Origin: Heliorestis convoluta | GTDB taxonomy: Bacteria; Bacillota; Desulfitobacteriia; Heliobacteriales; Heliobacteriaceae | Length of the DNA: 64,000 nucleotides | Assembly: GCF_009649955.1 (NCBI RefSeq) | Contig: NZ_CP045875.1 | Coordinates: 1,469,501 to 1,533,500, forward strand | Reading direction: 5' to 3' | Shown: piece after piece, positions 16,755 through 26,254 of the stretch | Layout of the letters: every line of letters begins with the position of its first letter | Position numbering within the stretch: the first letter of the stretch is position 1 | Made by a program: the position numbers and the translations under genes | The notes under the pieces: generated by a model | Told to the model about the DNA's origin: nothing | The model's input: only the letters and a program-made list of their open reading frames with translations | Database searches by the model: none

Positions 16755-17197
16755 TGGCTACTATGAACTTTAATGTAGAAATCAATAATCGGTTATTGAG
16801 AAGAATCACCAAAGAAACATTGCGAGCAGCCGAAGAAGCCGTCCATGATTGTGTCGACGATTTAATCCGAGTATCGTCAGAAACGGCTCCTCACGACAAA
16901 GGTATCTTAGAAAAGTCTCATGCCAAAGAAGTGAAAGTAAGACGTGGCCAAGTTGACGGTCGAGTTGATTACACCATCAAGGAAAGGTACTCACAAGGAA
17001 ACTTTAACTACGCTCTATTCATCCATGAAGGAACCTACAATCTCGGTAAAAGGTCACGCCAAAAGCCTGGTGGCATTGGTATGAGTGGCAAGCATTACAG
17101 CGTAGGCAATAAATTTTTAACTCGGCCCTTAGAAGGAGAATCGAATGAGTACAGTCGTCATATTGGCAAGCAAATAAAAAGAGAACTTGAACGATAG
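16754..17197 (+). CDS. HK97 gp10-like tail completion protein
   Basis: The 147-aa protein has an amphipathic first half ending in SSETAPHDKGILEKSH. A second half follows with YALFIHEGTYN and NKFLTRPLEG. This APxdtG-L and HEGT pattern is characteristic of the gp10/minor capsid family at the head-tail junction. Confidence 0.8.
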   Translation: MATMNFNVEINNRLLRRITKETLRAAEEAVHDCVDDLIRVSSETAPHDKGILEKSHAKEVKVRRGQVDGRVDYTIKERYSQGNFNYALFIHEGTYNLGKRSRQKPGGIGMSGKHYSVGNKFLTRPLEGESNEYSRHIGKQIKRELER

Positions 17198-17211
17198 AGA
17201 GGTGGCTCATT

Positions 17212-17577
17212 ATGAAAGTCATCGACTTACTTCGTCTCACCGAAGAAAACATAAATTACCCTTTTTACCCTAACGCCTTTCCCACAGAAGGGGAAAACAA
17301 CTGTGCTGTCCTTCGTTTAACAGGAGGTAGACAATATAAAAGCAAAGTACAACGGCCTGCCTTTCAGTTCATTATCCGAGCCGAACACCCAGCCTTAGCC
17401 GAAGAACGAGCATGGCAAATCTATAAAGTCTTTAATGAAAAGCGAAACTTCGACGTTGGTGAAAGCCACGTCATTTTTTGTGTAGCCCAAGAAGCTACGC
17501 CTTTATATATCGGAACGGACGAAAATGAACGATTTCTCTACAGCCTAAACTTTACGACTGTGACGGAGGTACGATAA
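17212..17577 (+). CDS. tail terminator / minor capsid protein
   Basis: The 121-aa protein starts after GAGGTGG. Its pattern, N-Y-P-F-Y-P-N-A-F-P with VQRPAFQFIIRAEHPALAEE and TEV at the end, matches the tail-terminator-like minor capsid group. It caps the tail tube. The stop overlaps the next ATG. Confidence 0.72.
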   Translation: MKVIDLLRLTEENINYPFYPNAFPTEGENNCAVLRLTGGRQYKSKVQRPAFQFIIRAEHPALAEERAWQIYKVFNEKRNFDVGESHVIFCVAQEATPLYIGTDENERFLYSLNFTTVTEVR

Positions 17578-17984
17578 TGGGCAAAATTGCTGGCGTAGAT
17601 GTCCTTTTGTATGTAGAGATTAACGAAGAAAAAATCGTATTGGGTGGTCAAAGTGGAGCTACCTTAAACCGAACAACCAACATCATTGATACCACGTCGA
17701 AGGACGCAGGAGGCTGGGTAGAAAACGTAGCTGGCGTAAACTCTTGGGGCTTAGATTGCGAAGGTTTTCTTGTAACCGATGACACAGCCTTGGGAGAAGT
17801 AGAGAGAGCTTGGACAGAACGAAAACCCTTAATCGTAGAAATTCGCTTGCCCGGTGGACGAATTTACGGTGGCAAATGCCTTATTTCTGATTTTCCAACG
17901 GAATTTCCACAGGACGATGCTGCTTCATATAGCCTCACCTTAACAGGAACAGGGCCGTTAGAGTCGAAAAAGGAGGTAGTCTAG
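17577..17984 (+). CDS. major tail tube protein
   Basis: The 135-aa beta-rich protein contains NTTSKDAGG-like IIDTTSKDAGGWVENVAG, SWGLDCEGF and SYSLTLTGTG. These are hallmarks of TP901-1-type tail tube proteins. It lies just before the frameshifted tail chaperone, as expected. Confidence 0.88.
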   Translation: MGKIAGVDVLLYVEINEEKIVLGGQSGATLNRTTNIIDTTSKDAGGWVENVAGVNSWGLDCEGFLVTDDTALGEVERAWTERKPLIVEIRLPGGRIYGGKCLISDFPTEFPQDDAASYSLTLTGTGPLESKKEVV

Positions 17985-17985
17985 G

Positions 17986-18611
17986 ATGACCAACAAGCGT
18001 CGTGGCTTCATCGATATTGAACTGGACAGACCTCGACAATTACGTTATACCCTCAATGCTTTTGCTGAAATTGAAGAACGGCTGGGTGTTCCTTTAGCAG
18101 AACTGGGCAATATCAAGCTAGGCATGAAAACAGTACGGACGATTCTTTGGGCCGGATTGCTTCACGAAGATATTAGTATTACAGAAGAAGAAGTTGGCGA
18201 TATGGTAGGCTTTGAAAAACTAGAATATGTACAGAGAAAAATTGCAGAAGCCTTTGAAGTAGCCACCGGAAAAAAGGAGTAGGGCGAGCCGATTGGGATG
18301 AATTAAAAAGAATCGCCTTCGGTTCGCTACGGTTAAATCCTCATACCTTCTGGAATCTTATCATGTCAGAATTGATGGAAATGTATCAGGCTTATGTAGA
18401 AGAAGAAAAACGGCAATGGGAAATGGAGTATGATCGCACAGCTTGGTTTGTCTCACACATAATGAACGCCTCTGGCAACTACAAAAGACCGATAACTCCC
18501 GATAAACTCTTAAATAAAGCAAAAGACTCAAATCCTAGAGTAACGATAGAGGAAAGACAAGCAACTCTCAAAGAATTACAAGCAAAGTTTCAAAAGACCG
18601 CTAACCAATAA
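17986..18611 (+). CDS. tail assembly chaperone, short and -1 frameshifted long forms
   Basis: The 98-aa short form runs 17986-18282. The slippery heptamer A-AAA-AAG lies at 18270-18276, six bases before its stop. A -1 shift there joins it to a frame that reads GVGRADWDELKRIAFGSL and ends at 18611. The product is equivalent to lambda gpG and gpGT, which guide assembly of tail tube around the tape measure. The downstream frame has an internal ATG at 18363 but no ribosome site there, which favours the frameshift. Confidence 0.85.
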
Positions 18612-18632
18612 ATGAGGTTGGCGGTCTTTTTT
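18594..18632 (+). terminator. hairpin at end of tail chaperone gene
   Basis: GACCGCTAACC pairs with GGTTGGCGGTC (one mismatch), followed by six Ts. Some transcription must read through to the tape measure gene. Confidence 0.75.
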
Positions 18633-18656
18633 ATTTGATCCAAAAGGGGTGGTTTT

Positions 18657-20714
18657 TTGTCCTCTACCTTAGCCAGCTTACTTGTAAGAATTGGCGTGGA
18701 TATGTCAGACTTTCAAAGTTCCATGGAGTCGATGGAAAAGAAATTGACCAAAGTAGGTAAGAAGTTAAATGATGTAGGCAAAGACCTTTCTATGAAAGTA
18801 ACAGCACCCATCGTAGCTTTCGGAACGGTAACACTAAAAGCAGCAGGCGATTTTGAATCATCCATGAATCGAGTGAAAGCCCTATCAGGAGCTACAGGCG
18901 ATGAATTTGCTTCTATGCGAGATTTAGCCAAAGAACTAGGTCGAACTACACAGTTTTCAGCTTCCCAAGCTGCCGATGCGATGGGCTTTTTAGCGATGGC
19001 AGGCTTTAAGGCCAACGAAATGATGGGGGCTTTGCCGGGGACGTTAAATCTTGCAGCAGCAGCCGGTATTGATTTGGCTACATCTGCTGATATCGCTTCC
19101 AACATTCTCACAGGGTACGGCAAAAGCGTAGAAGAACTGGCTCACGTCAACGATGTCTTGGTTAAAACAATGACTTCATCGAACGTAGATTTACGGATGC
19201 TTGGCGAATCAATGAAGTACGCAGCTCCTGTAGCAAGTGCCTTGGGTGTATCTTTTGAAGAAGCCTCTGCTGCAATCGGAATGATGGGCAACGCTGGTAT
19301 TCAAGGTTCACAAGCAGGTACAGCTTTACGTGGTGGACTGGCTCGACTGGCAAAACCAACAAGAGAAGTAACTCGTGCTTTAGATCGTTTGGGCGTTCAA
19401 ACTCACGACTCGACAGGCAAGATGAAACCTTTGGCTGAGATTATAGGCGATTTAGAAAACAAAGGAGCCACGGCTGCCGATATGCTGGCGATCTTCGGAC
19501 TAGAAGCTGGCCCAGCTATGCAAGCTCTTTTAGAACAAGGCTCTGATTCCTTAAAGTCCTTTACATACGAACTTGAAAATGCAGGTGGAACAGCCGAAAC
19601 GATAGCTGCTGCTCAAATGGAGGGCTTTAATGGATCATTAAAGGAATTGCAAAGTGCCTTAGAAGGCTTAATGCTGGCGATTGCTGATTCTGGTCTATTA
19701 GAGTGGTTTACGGAAATCACAAAAAAGGTAACAGCATGGCTTCAAAAGGTAAGTGAAACAAACCCAGAACTACTTCGCCTTGGAACCATCGTGGCCCTCG
19801 TTGCAGCAGCCATTGGCCCCTTATTAATCGTCTTTGGAAAAGTGATCGGTGCCGTAGGTGTTATCGCCGGAGCATTGCCTGTCATGGGTACAGCCTTGGC
19901 AGCCTTAACCGGGCCAATTGGAATCACCATTGCAGCCGTAACTGCTTTTATTGCCGTTGGATATAGCCTTTATAAAAACTGGGATGAAATCGTAGGCTTT
20001 TTAAGTCAACTCTACAACAATCTTAAAGACAAAGTTTCTGGTACGATGAACGAAATGGGTCAATCCATTTCCCAGCATTATCAAAAGGTAAAAACATCAA
20101 CAGTAGAAAGTTGGGGCTATGTAAAAGGTTATCTTGCTATAACACTATCTGAAATGAGCAAAAGTGTAGCCCTTCATGGTGGCTCTATCTATAACAGCAT
20201 GGCGAACAGCTTTCACAATGTTCACGCCGTAACAGCTTCTATCTGGCAGGGCGTAAAAAACACCATCTTTCGTCATATCGAAGAAGCCAAAGAGATTGTA
20301 AGAAGTGGTCTAAAAGCTATTCAAAGTTTCTTTAGCAACCTTACCTTAACCTTACCCCGACCGAAGCTACCTCGCTTTAGCCTATCAGGAAACTTTAGTC
20401 TTACACCTCCAAGTGTACCCAAAGTCGACGTGAGTTGGTACAAAAAAGGTGGACTCTTTAACGGCCCTAGTATCATCGGTGTCGGTGAAGCAGGGCCGGA
20501 AGCTGTTGTACCCTTGCAAGGTCATCGCATGAAACCTTTTGCAGCCGAGATTGCACAACAAATGGGCCACAGCCCTACAGGTGAAAAAGTAGATGCTGTA
20601 ACCATCCAAGTAGCTCAGTTGATTGTTCGAGAAGAAGCTGATATCGAAAAGATTGCTAACCAGCTTTACCGTTTGCAACAGCGAGGACAGCGAGCCAAAG
20701 GAGTGTTTGCTTAA
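18657..20714 (+). CDS. tail tape measure protein
   Basis: The 685-aa protein begins at TTG after GGGGTGG. It has a coiled N-terminus, then the TP901-type tape measure core (SGATGDEFASMRDLAKELGR, SASQAADAMGFLAMAGF). Hydrophobic stretches lie near 375-440. The C-terminus has GPSIIGVGEAGPEAVVPL, the typical end motif. It sets tail length and takes part in DNA ejection. Confidence 0.93.
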   Translation: MSSTLASLLVRIGVDMSDFQSSMESMEKKLTKVGKKLNDVGKDLSMKVTAPIVAFGTVTLKAAGDFESSMNRVKALSGATGDEFASMRDLAKELGRTTQFSASQAADAMGFLAMAGFKANEMMGALPGTLNLAAAAGIDLATSADIASNILTGYGKSVEELAHVNDVLVKTMTSSNVDLRMLGESMKYAAPVASALGVSFEEASAAIGMMGNAGIQGSQAGTALRGGLARLAKPTREVTRALDRLGVQTHDSTGKMKPLAEIIGDLENKGATAADMLAIFGLEAGPAMQALLEQGSDSLKSFTYELENAGGTAETIAAAQMEGFNGSLKELQSALEGLMLAIADSGLLEWFTEITKKVTAWLQKVSETNPELLRLGTIVALVAAAIGPLLIVFGKVIGAVGVIAGALPVMGTALAALTGPIGITIAAVTAFIAVGYSLYKNWDEIVGFLSQLYNNLKDKVSGTMNEMGQSISQHYQKVKTSTVESWGYVKGYLAITLSEMSKSVALHGGSIYNSMANSFHNVHAVTASIWQGVKNTIFRHIEEAKEIVRSGLKAIQSFFSNLTLTLPRPKLPRFSLSGNFSLTPPSVPKVDVSWYKKGGLFNGPSIIGVGEAGPEAVVPLQGHRMKPFAAEIAQQMGHSPTGEKVDAVTIQVAQLIVREEADIEKIANQLYRLQQRGQRAKGVFA

Positions 20715-20716
20715 AG

Positions 20717-21430
20717 ATGTTTTACTTTAACAATCAAGACAGCACCGACTTTTTAATTGAAAACAAAGTCCGACACAGCCTTTTGCCACAGCTAGAGAAA
20801 AGAACCTTAACTGTAGCAGGGCGACCGGGCTTTTATGACTTTGGATCTCGACTCGGAGGAAGAGAGATTCAAGTGGACGTAACGATAAAAGAAAGTTCAT
20901 CGCTGATGTTACGGCAAAAGGCAAGAGATATTGCTTCATGGCTTTATCATCAAGAAGTAAAACCGCTTCTTTTCAGCGATGAACCGGATAAACACTACTT
21001 TGCCAGAGTGGATGGTAAAACTGATATTGACGAAATCGTAGGATTAGGTCAAGGAACAATCACTTTCCTTTGTCCTGACCCTTTTGCTTATGGAGCTATT
21101 AAGACCGTTCCACTTCATGCAGGGCCAATCACGAATGAAGGTAGTTACGATACCTACCCCGTTATCACTTTGCAATTTCAACAAGCTACATCACAACTAA
21201 GAATACGTTCTGGCGATAAGCAAGTTTTACTGGTTCATCCATTTCAACAAGGTCAAGAGCTTGTAGTTGACCATAATAGAGCTGTAGTGAAGTTGAATGA
21301 TCTTAGAATTATGAACAGCTTATACCTTTCGAGCGAGTTCTTTCCTATATATAAGGGCGATAATTGGATCACTTTGGAGCCAGCGAATATTGCAACTGCA
21401 ACTGTTCAATTCAGAGAGAAGTGGTTATAA
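20717..21430 (+). CDS. distal tail protein (Dit-like)
   Basis: The 237-aa protein lies between tape measure and the large tail protein. GRPGFYDFGSRLGGREIQVDV and a later FLCPDPFAYG stretch are typical of the Dit/gp19.1 family, which forms the hub of the baseplate. Confidence 0.85.
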   Translation: MFYFNNQDSTDFLIENKVRHSLLPQLEKRTLTVAGRPGFYDFGSRLGGREIQVDVTIKESSSLMLRQKARDIASWLYHQEVKPLLFSDEPDKHYFARVDGKTDIDEIVGLGQGTITFLCPDPFAYGAIKTVPLHAGPITNEGSYDTYPVITLQFQQATSQLRIRSGDKQVLLVHPFQQGQELVVDHNRAVVKLNDLRIMNSLYLSSEFFPIYKGDNWITLEPANIATATVQFREKWL

Positions 21431-21441
21431 GGGGGCCAACA

Positions 21442-24400
21442 ATGAGCGAAAGCAGATTTGACGAAAGCCCTTTATTCGTGTTTGACCGAGAAGAAAAGTT
21501 TTGCTGCCTACTTTCCAACAGCAATCCCGAAGCTTGTCCTTATACGGAAGCTCTTTATATCGAGAAACTACAAGGTGAACAAACTTTTGAATTTATTGTC
21601 CCTGCCAACCACGAAGATGCTGCTTATCTGGTGGAAGAAAACATGGTGGCTTTTCAAGACCTAGAAAACAACTATCAGCTTTTTATCATTCGCCAAATCG
21701 AAGAAGCCCATGGCGAGATTATCGTAAAACGAGTGTACTGCGAACATGCCTCTTTAGAATTGTTAGATGAAATCGTAACAGAGCTTAGACCGAAAAACGT
21801 TTCAGCAGGCTTTGCTTTATTGCAAGTTTTAGATCAAACACGGTGGCTGTCTGGTACAGTAGCCAATCTTGGATTAGGGAGCTTAGACAGTTACTATGAC
21901 AATGCCTTATCTACAATCCATGAAATCGCAAACATCTGGGGTGGTGAGCTTCGCTTTCGAGTAACCATTTCCGGGAATACCATCACAGGTCGATATGTCG
22001 ATTTGATATCTTTACGAGGTACAGAAACAGGCAAACGATTTGAATATAACAAAGACATCATCAACATCTGCCGAAAAGTCGATTCTAGCAATGTCAAAAC
22101 AGCTCTGATTGGTAGAGGTAAAGGCGAAGAAACAGGTGATGGCTATGGTCGAAGAATCACTTTTGAAAAGGTAGAGTGGCAAAAAGCAAAAGGCCATCCT
22201 GTCGATAAGCCGAAAGGTCAAAACTTTATAGGTGATGCAGAAGCCTTAGTCATGTTTGGTCGAAGTAACAGCAACGGAACAAAGCGACATCGTATGGGCC
22301 TGTATGAAGATATAGAAGAAGATAATCCAGAGAGACTTTTAGAGAAAACATGGATGGATTTACAGAAACAAAAAATGCCTTTGGTTCAGTATGAACTAAC
22401 GGTCGTAGACTTAGAAACTTTGACGGGTTATGACCACGAAAAGGTTAGGCTAGGCGATCAAGTTATCGTTATTGACCGAGAACTACAGCCAGCCTTGACA
22501 GTAAAAGCTCGTATTATAGAGATTCGACGATATAAAAACGAACCAGAAAAAGCAGAAGTAAGGTTAGGCAACTTTTTACCCATCTTTACCGATCAAATGA
22601 CAGAGATGAATCGTTGGCGTTCTAAAGTAGCCAACAAAGAAGTATTCTGGGACAACAAGATGGATAAAGGGAATGTCAAAACAGATTGGTTAGAAGGTGT
22701 CATCAACGCCTTACAAAACGAAGTCCGAGCTGGAAGTGGAACAGTAAAGATAACAGAACAAGACGGCATCTTAATTACGGACAAAGAAGAAAATCCCACC
22801 AGAGCATTACGGCTTTTAGGTGGGATTCTTGCGATTGCTAACAGTAAAAACGATGCCACCGGAGAATGGAATTGGAGAACCTTCGGTTCAGGTGATGGCT
22901 TTACTGCCGACCTTATCAACACTGGTAAGATTCGTTCGAACCAGATAGAAGTCGGATTCGATACGACCTTTCAAAGTGGTTATGACCCTTCTCAAAAAGA
23001 AACACCAGAAGGCTCGCAGGCAAAGGCCAATTCAGCCGAAGAAGCAGCGAAATCCTATGCTCAACTGGTAGGTCAAAGAATCAATCCTTACTTCGAAAAA
23101 GAAAAAAGTTTCTGGTCAGCAGCCTACGAAGGAAAAACAGTGAATCAAACCAACGCTGGCACCATCGTTCATGGAACAGGTATCGCAGGTGGTGCCGTAT
23201 GGGAGATTCAAGGCCAGCAATGGGCTTATTATGTAGAACCTATTCCTGTCAACGTAAACCGGATTTATAAATTAAGATTGCGAGTAAGACAAACCATAAA
23301 CCCCACCAATGGTGGAGAAAAAAATAAAGTCTACGCCGGGGTCGTAACGTTAGACGGCAATTACAGACATATTGACGGTGGAGCTGGTTTTCATCGTTAC
23401 TGTGCCGTAGCCGGAACAGGTATTACAACCAGCCAAGGTTGGCATGTCTTCGAAGGCTTGATTACTGGCGTAGGCAATCAACATCATCAATTTCGCCAAG
23501 GGACGGTATATGTACGTCCCTTATTTTTAGTCAACTATGAAGGTGGCAACGGGACAGTTCAAGTCGATTCTTTAGAATTTATAGATGTAACAGAATCCAC
23601 AGAAGCCCAGCAAGTTGCCAATACTGTTAAAAGCACTGTTGATACGAACAAAGCCATCTGGGATCGAGCTGCAACGATTAATAGCGACGATACGATTACA
23701 GCCTCTAAGTTAAAAGGAGCTATCAATGTAGCCAGCAATATGATTCAACGAGATTCCAACTTCTACTGGGATCAATCGGGCTTTTATGCCAAAGACCCGA
23801 ACAATGTTCAACGAGTTGTTCGTATTACCAGTGGGGGTGTTGGAGTATCGACCAATGGAGGACAGAGCTTTAGAAATGCCATCACAGCCGACGGTGTAGT
23901 AGCAAGTACATTAACAGCCGGAACGATTCAAGGTGTAACCATCGAAGGTGGTACGATTCGATCCAATACGAGTATTGACGTAACAACCAATCTTCGAGTG
24001 GGTAAAGAAATTACTTTAGGTAGTATGTCTGATGGTACAGATAAGAAAATTCACTTTTCTACGTCGGCTCTTATCTCTACCTATCCTCATGCTGTCATGG
24101 GTGTCAATGCCCTTCGAATATCTTCACCCTATTTGACCATTGATTCGCCTATCAGTATCAATGGTACTTTAGAGTTATTGAATCAAAATGGTTCTTTTGC
24201 TTGGCAGACAAATAGCCAATATATCGGTGCCAATACGTGGACGAAACTAACGTATAATCACGTAGGGTATGATAGAAGAAGTGAGTACAACAACAGCCTT
24301 TCACGGTTTACAGCCAGTAGTAGTGGTAGATATCTAGTAACCGCTTCCATTCGCTATATATGGCATGCTCACAATACGACCAGTTCTATGATGTTATATC

Positions 24401-24591
24401 GAAATGGTGGGGCCTATCTCCGGTTTAATACGGCCTTTTCAGGAGCCATAGGTGCTACTACCATATCAGGAGCTGTTATTACAGAGTTAGCGACAGGTCA
24501 TTACATTGAGTTATATGGCTTTTTAACCAATCCAGCCAATACCGATGCTTCGCAAGAATCATCCTACTTCACGGTTTATAAAATCGCATGA
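21442..24591 (+). CDS. tail-associated protein (Tal / prophage endopeptidase tail)
   Basis: The 1049-aa protein has a structural hub domain at the N-terminus (residues about 1-390, phage minor structural/endopeptidase-tail type). A linker and beta-rich C-terminal domains (about 560-760 and 890-1049) follow, likely for host binding. ATG 21442 follows AAGGGGGCC; the frame is open further upstream but overlaps the Dit gene. Order tape measure, Dit, Tal is standard for siphoviruses. Confidence 0.85.
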   Translation: MSESRFDESPLFVFDREEKFCCLLSNSNPEACPYTEALYIEKLQGEQTFEFIVPANHEDAAYLVEENMVAFQDLENNYQLFIIRQIEEAHGEIIVKRVYCEHASLELLDEIVTELRPKNVSAGFALLQVLDQTRWLSGTVANLGLGSLDSYYDNALSTIHEIANIWGGELRFRVTISGNTITGRYVDLISLRGTETGKRFEYNKDIINICRKVDSSNVKTALIGRGKGEETGDGYGRRITFEKVEWQKAKGHPVDKPKGQNFIGDAEALVMFGRSNSNGTKRHRMGLYEDIEEDNPERLLEKTWMDLQKQKMPLVQYELTVVDLETLTGYDHEKVRLGDQVIVIDRELQPALTVKARIIEIRRYKNEPEKAEVRLGNFLPIFTDQMTEMNRWRSKVANKEVFWDNKMDKGNVKTDWLEGVINALQNEVRAGSGTVKITEQDGILITDKEENPTRALRLLGGILAIANSKNDATGEWNWRTFGSGDGFTADLINTGKIRSNQIEVGFDTTFQSGYDPSQKETPEGSQAKANSAEEAAKSYAQLVGQRINPYFEKEKSFWSAAYEGKTVNQTNAGTIVHGTGIAGGAVWEIQGQQWAYYVEPIPVNVNRIYKLRLRVRQTINPTNGGEKNKVYAGVVTLDGNYRHIDGGAGFHRYCAVAGTGITTSQGWHVFEGLITGVGNQHHQFRQGTVYVRPLFLVNYEGGNGTVQVDSLEFIDVTESTEAQQVANTVKSTVDTNKAIWDRAATINSDDTITASKLKGAINVASNMIQRDSNFYWDQSGFYAKDPNNVQRVVRITSGGVGVSTNGGQSFRNAITADGVVASTLTAGTIQGVTIEGGTIRSNTSIDVTTNLRVGKEITLGSMSDGTDKKIHFSTSALISTYPHAVMGVNALRISSPYLTIDSPISINGTLELLNQNGSFAWQTNSQYIGANTWTKLTYNHVGYDRRSEYNNSLSRFTASSSGRYLVTASIRYIWHAHNTTSSMMLYRNGGAYLRFNTAFSGAIGATTISGAVITELATGHYIELYGFLTNPANTDASQESSYFTVYKIA

Positions 24592-24603
24592 AAGGTTGAG
24601 GCC

Positions 24604-24954
24604 ATGAGAAAAAATATCGCTTTGGCTATCCTTATTCGATATCCAGACCTGAATCCCTTAGAGGATTTTACCGTAAGAGATGATGGGGAAGGACAGTATC
24701 TTGACCATTGGAACAACAGTTATTCCAAACCGAGTGAAGCCGAATTGGATGAATGGTGGAGCCACTATCTTTTTGCTTACCAGAACAACAGTTATCGAGA
24801 AAAAAGGTTTGCAGAGTATCCACCGATAGAAGAACAACTTGATGCAATCTGGAAGATACTTAATCTACCGAAAAATAGTGAAGCATGGTTTATGAAAGTA
24901 CGAATGAACGAAATTAAAGAAAAACATGAAAATCCACTACGAATGAAAAAGTAA
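24604..24954 (+). CDS. small tail protein, XkdW-like
   Basis: The 116-aa protein follows the tail hub gene. It contains EYPPIEEQLDAIWKIL, a motif seen in small proteins encoded beside receptor-binding genes in Bacillus-type phages. The two tryptophan-rich segments and charged C-terminus give no enzyme signature. The role is inferred from position. Confidence 0.6.
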   Translation: MRKNIALAILIRYPDLNPLEDFTVRDDGEGQYLDHWNNSYSKPSEAELDEWWSHYLFAYQNNSYREKRFAEYPPIEEQLDAIWKILNLPKNSEAWFMKVRMNEIKEKHENPLRMKK

Positions 24955-24980
24955 GCCTCCTTTTCGGGGGCTTTTTTATT
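24954..24980 (+). terminator. intrinsic terminator
   Basis: GCCTCC pairs with the GGGGGC arm, with loop TTTTC, followed by TTTTTT. Confidence 0.75.
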
Positions 24981-25004
24981 TTCCCAAAAGAAAGAGGTGA
25001 TGTG

Positions 25005-25250
25005 ATGGAACAAAGTCTCCTAAAAGCAGCCTTAGAACAAGGTTTGTGGGCTTTATTGTTTGTTTCCTTGTACCTGTATCAGCTAAACGAAAGCCGACGA
25101 TTGCAAGCCGATGCCAAAGAACGAGAAGTAAAGTTGACCAACTTCCTACAAGACATGACCCGGCAATTCGAGCTTCTTGCGATGCAGTATGAGCGACTCA
25201 GTGACAACGTTCAAGAAATCAAATCTGAAATACGTGAAAGGGGACGATGA
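25005..25250 (+). CDS. BhlA/UviB-like holin-associated protein
   Basis: The protein of about 81 aa has one N-terminal membrane helix (GLWALLFVSLYLYQL) followed by a long charged coiled coil. This is the layout of the BhlA/UviB family. ATG 25005 is preferred to ATG 25002 because GAGGTGATGTG gives better spacing and MEQ is the usual start. It heads the lysis cassette and may form or regulate the holin pore. Confidence 0.8.
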   Translation: MEQSLLKAALEQGLWALLFVSLYLYQLNESRRLQADAKEREVKLTNFLQDMTRQFELLAMQYERLSDNVQEIKSEIRERGR

Positions 25251-25253
25251 TTT

Positions 25254-25886
25254 ATGAACATCATTCAAGATTTTATTCCAAAAGGTAACCGTAACCGACC
25301 GGGTAACACCATGAATCCTCGTTATATTACTGTTCATAACACTGGCAACGTCAACAATGGTGCCAATGCGTTAGGCCATTCTAATTTTATCAAATCCTTA
25401 GCTGCCGGATCGACCAGTTGGCATTACACGGTAGATGATCAACGAATCGTTCAACATCTACCTACCAATGAAAACGGTTGGCATGCTGGTGATGGTGGTC
25501 ATGGCCCCGGTAATCGAACAAGCATTGGTATCGAAATCTGCGAAAATGCTGACGGCAATTATGCCAAAGCCGAAGAAAAAGCCGTTGAGCTAATCGTTCA
25601 TCTGATGGAAACACATAACATTCCTGTTGAAAATGTTGTATCTCACAAAAAATGGTCAAATAAACAGTGTCCTCATCGCATCCTACCTCGCTGGGGAGCT
25701 TTTATTGAAACTATCAAAGAAAAGGCCAGTGAAAAAACGGTTGCCAAACGATTTGACGAAGTACCTGATTGGGCAAGACCATCGGTAAAGAAACTGATGG
25801 ATCGAGGTATTATTGGTGATCCTGTCGGAGATGCCACGTTCTATCGCATTGCTGTTATTCTTGATCGTCTCAAAGTGATTGCATAA
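25254..25886 (+). CDS. endolysin, N-acetylmuramoyl-L-alanine amidase
   Basis: The 210-aa protein has an Amidase_2/PGRP zinc domain (residues about 20-150): ITVHNTGN, SWHYTVDD, GWHAGDGG, SIGIEICEN and QCPHRIL, with the zinc histidines and terminal cysteine-histidine. A short C-terminal module, VPDWARPSVKKLMDRGII, resembles the wall-binding repeat in Bacillus amidases. It cuts the bond between muramic acid and the stem peptide at the end of infection. It lies between the two holin-type genes. Confidence 0.93.
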   Translation: MNIIQDFIPKGNRNRPGNTMNPRYITVHNTGNVNNGANALGHSNFIKSLAAGSTSWHYTVDDQRIVQHLPTNENGWHAGDGGHGPGNRTSIGIEICENADGNYAKAEEKAVELIVHLMETHNIPVENVVSHKKWSNKQCPHRILPRWGAFIETIKEKASEKTVAKRFDEVPDWARPSVKKLMDRGIIGDPVGDATFYRIAVILDRLKVIA

Positions 25887-25915
25887 TAAAAATATAGTAA
25901 AAGGAGAAATGAACG

Positions 25916-26140
25916 ATGTTTGAAGCTGGAATGGTTGTAACGGTTATCATCGCTATTGGTCAATTCACCAAACTTTATGTCGACAGCAAGTACATTCCAA
26001 TCGTAACAATGATTCTAGGTATTATCGCTGGCCTTTTGTACTTACCTGCTGAAACGATTCAGGCAGGTATTTTTCATGGTGTTGTTGTAGGATTATCAGC
26101 CAATGGCCTCTTTGACGTAACCAAAACCTTACACAAGTAA
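25916..26140 (+). CDS. phage holin
   Basis: The 74-aa protein has three hydrophobic segments (MVVTVIIAIGQF, IVTMILGIIAGLLYL, IFHGVVVGLSANGLF). It follows the endolysin behind AAAGGAG. Size and pattern fit a class II/III holin that permeabilises the membrane for the amidase. A terminator closes the late unit just after it. Confidence 0.82.
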   Translation: MFEAGMVVTVIIAIGQFTKLYVDSKYIPIVTMILGIIAGLLYLPAETIQAGIFHGVVVGLSANGLFDVTKTLHK

Positions 26141-26157
26141 ATAGAACTTCCCTTTAG

Positions 26158-26195
26158 GCCCACTAGCTTACTATAGCTGGTGGGCTTTTTTTTCG
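26158..26195 (+). terminator. terminator closing the late operon
   Basis: GCCCACTAGC pairs with GCTGGTGGGC (one wobble), followed by eight Ts. Confidence 0.88.
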
Positions 26196-26210
26196 TTGAA
26201 GATGCAACAA

Positions 26211-26234
26211 TTCATACCCCTTTTTCGATATGAA
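26211..26234. promoter_or_regulatory. regulatory dyad upstream of the replication genes
   Basis: TTCATA and TATGAA flank CCCCTTTTTCGA, a perfect 6-base dyad. A 17-base identical stretch (TCATACCCCTTTTTCGA) recurs before the sigma-like gene at 31433, and the CTTTCGACATGAA part recurs at 43148. It probably binds a phage regulator. The embedded TTCGATA is one base off a Spo0A box. Confidence 0.6.
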
Positions 26235-26254
26235 CAAGCAAGGGGGTGTTCTCA

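Noticed and set aside
18363-18611. Separate tail gene starting at ATG 18363
   Set aside because: No ribosome site, and the A-AAA-AAG frameshift explains the frame.
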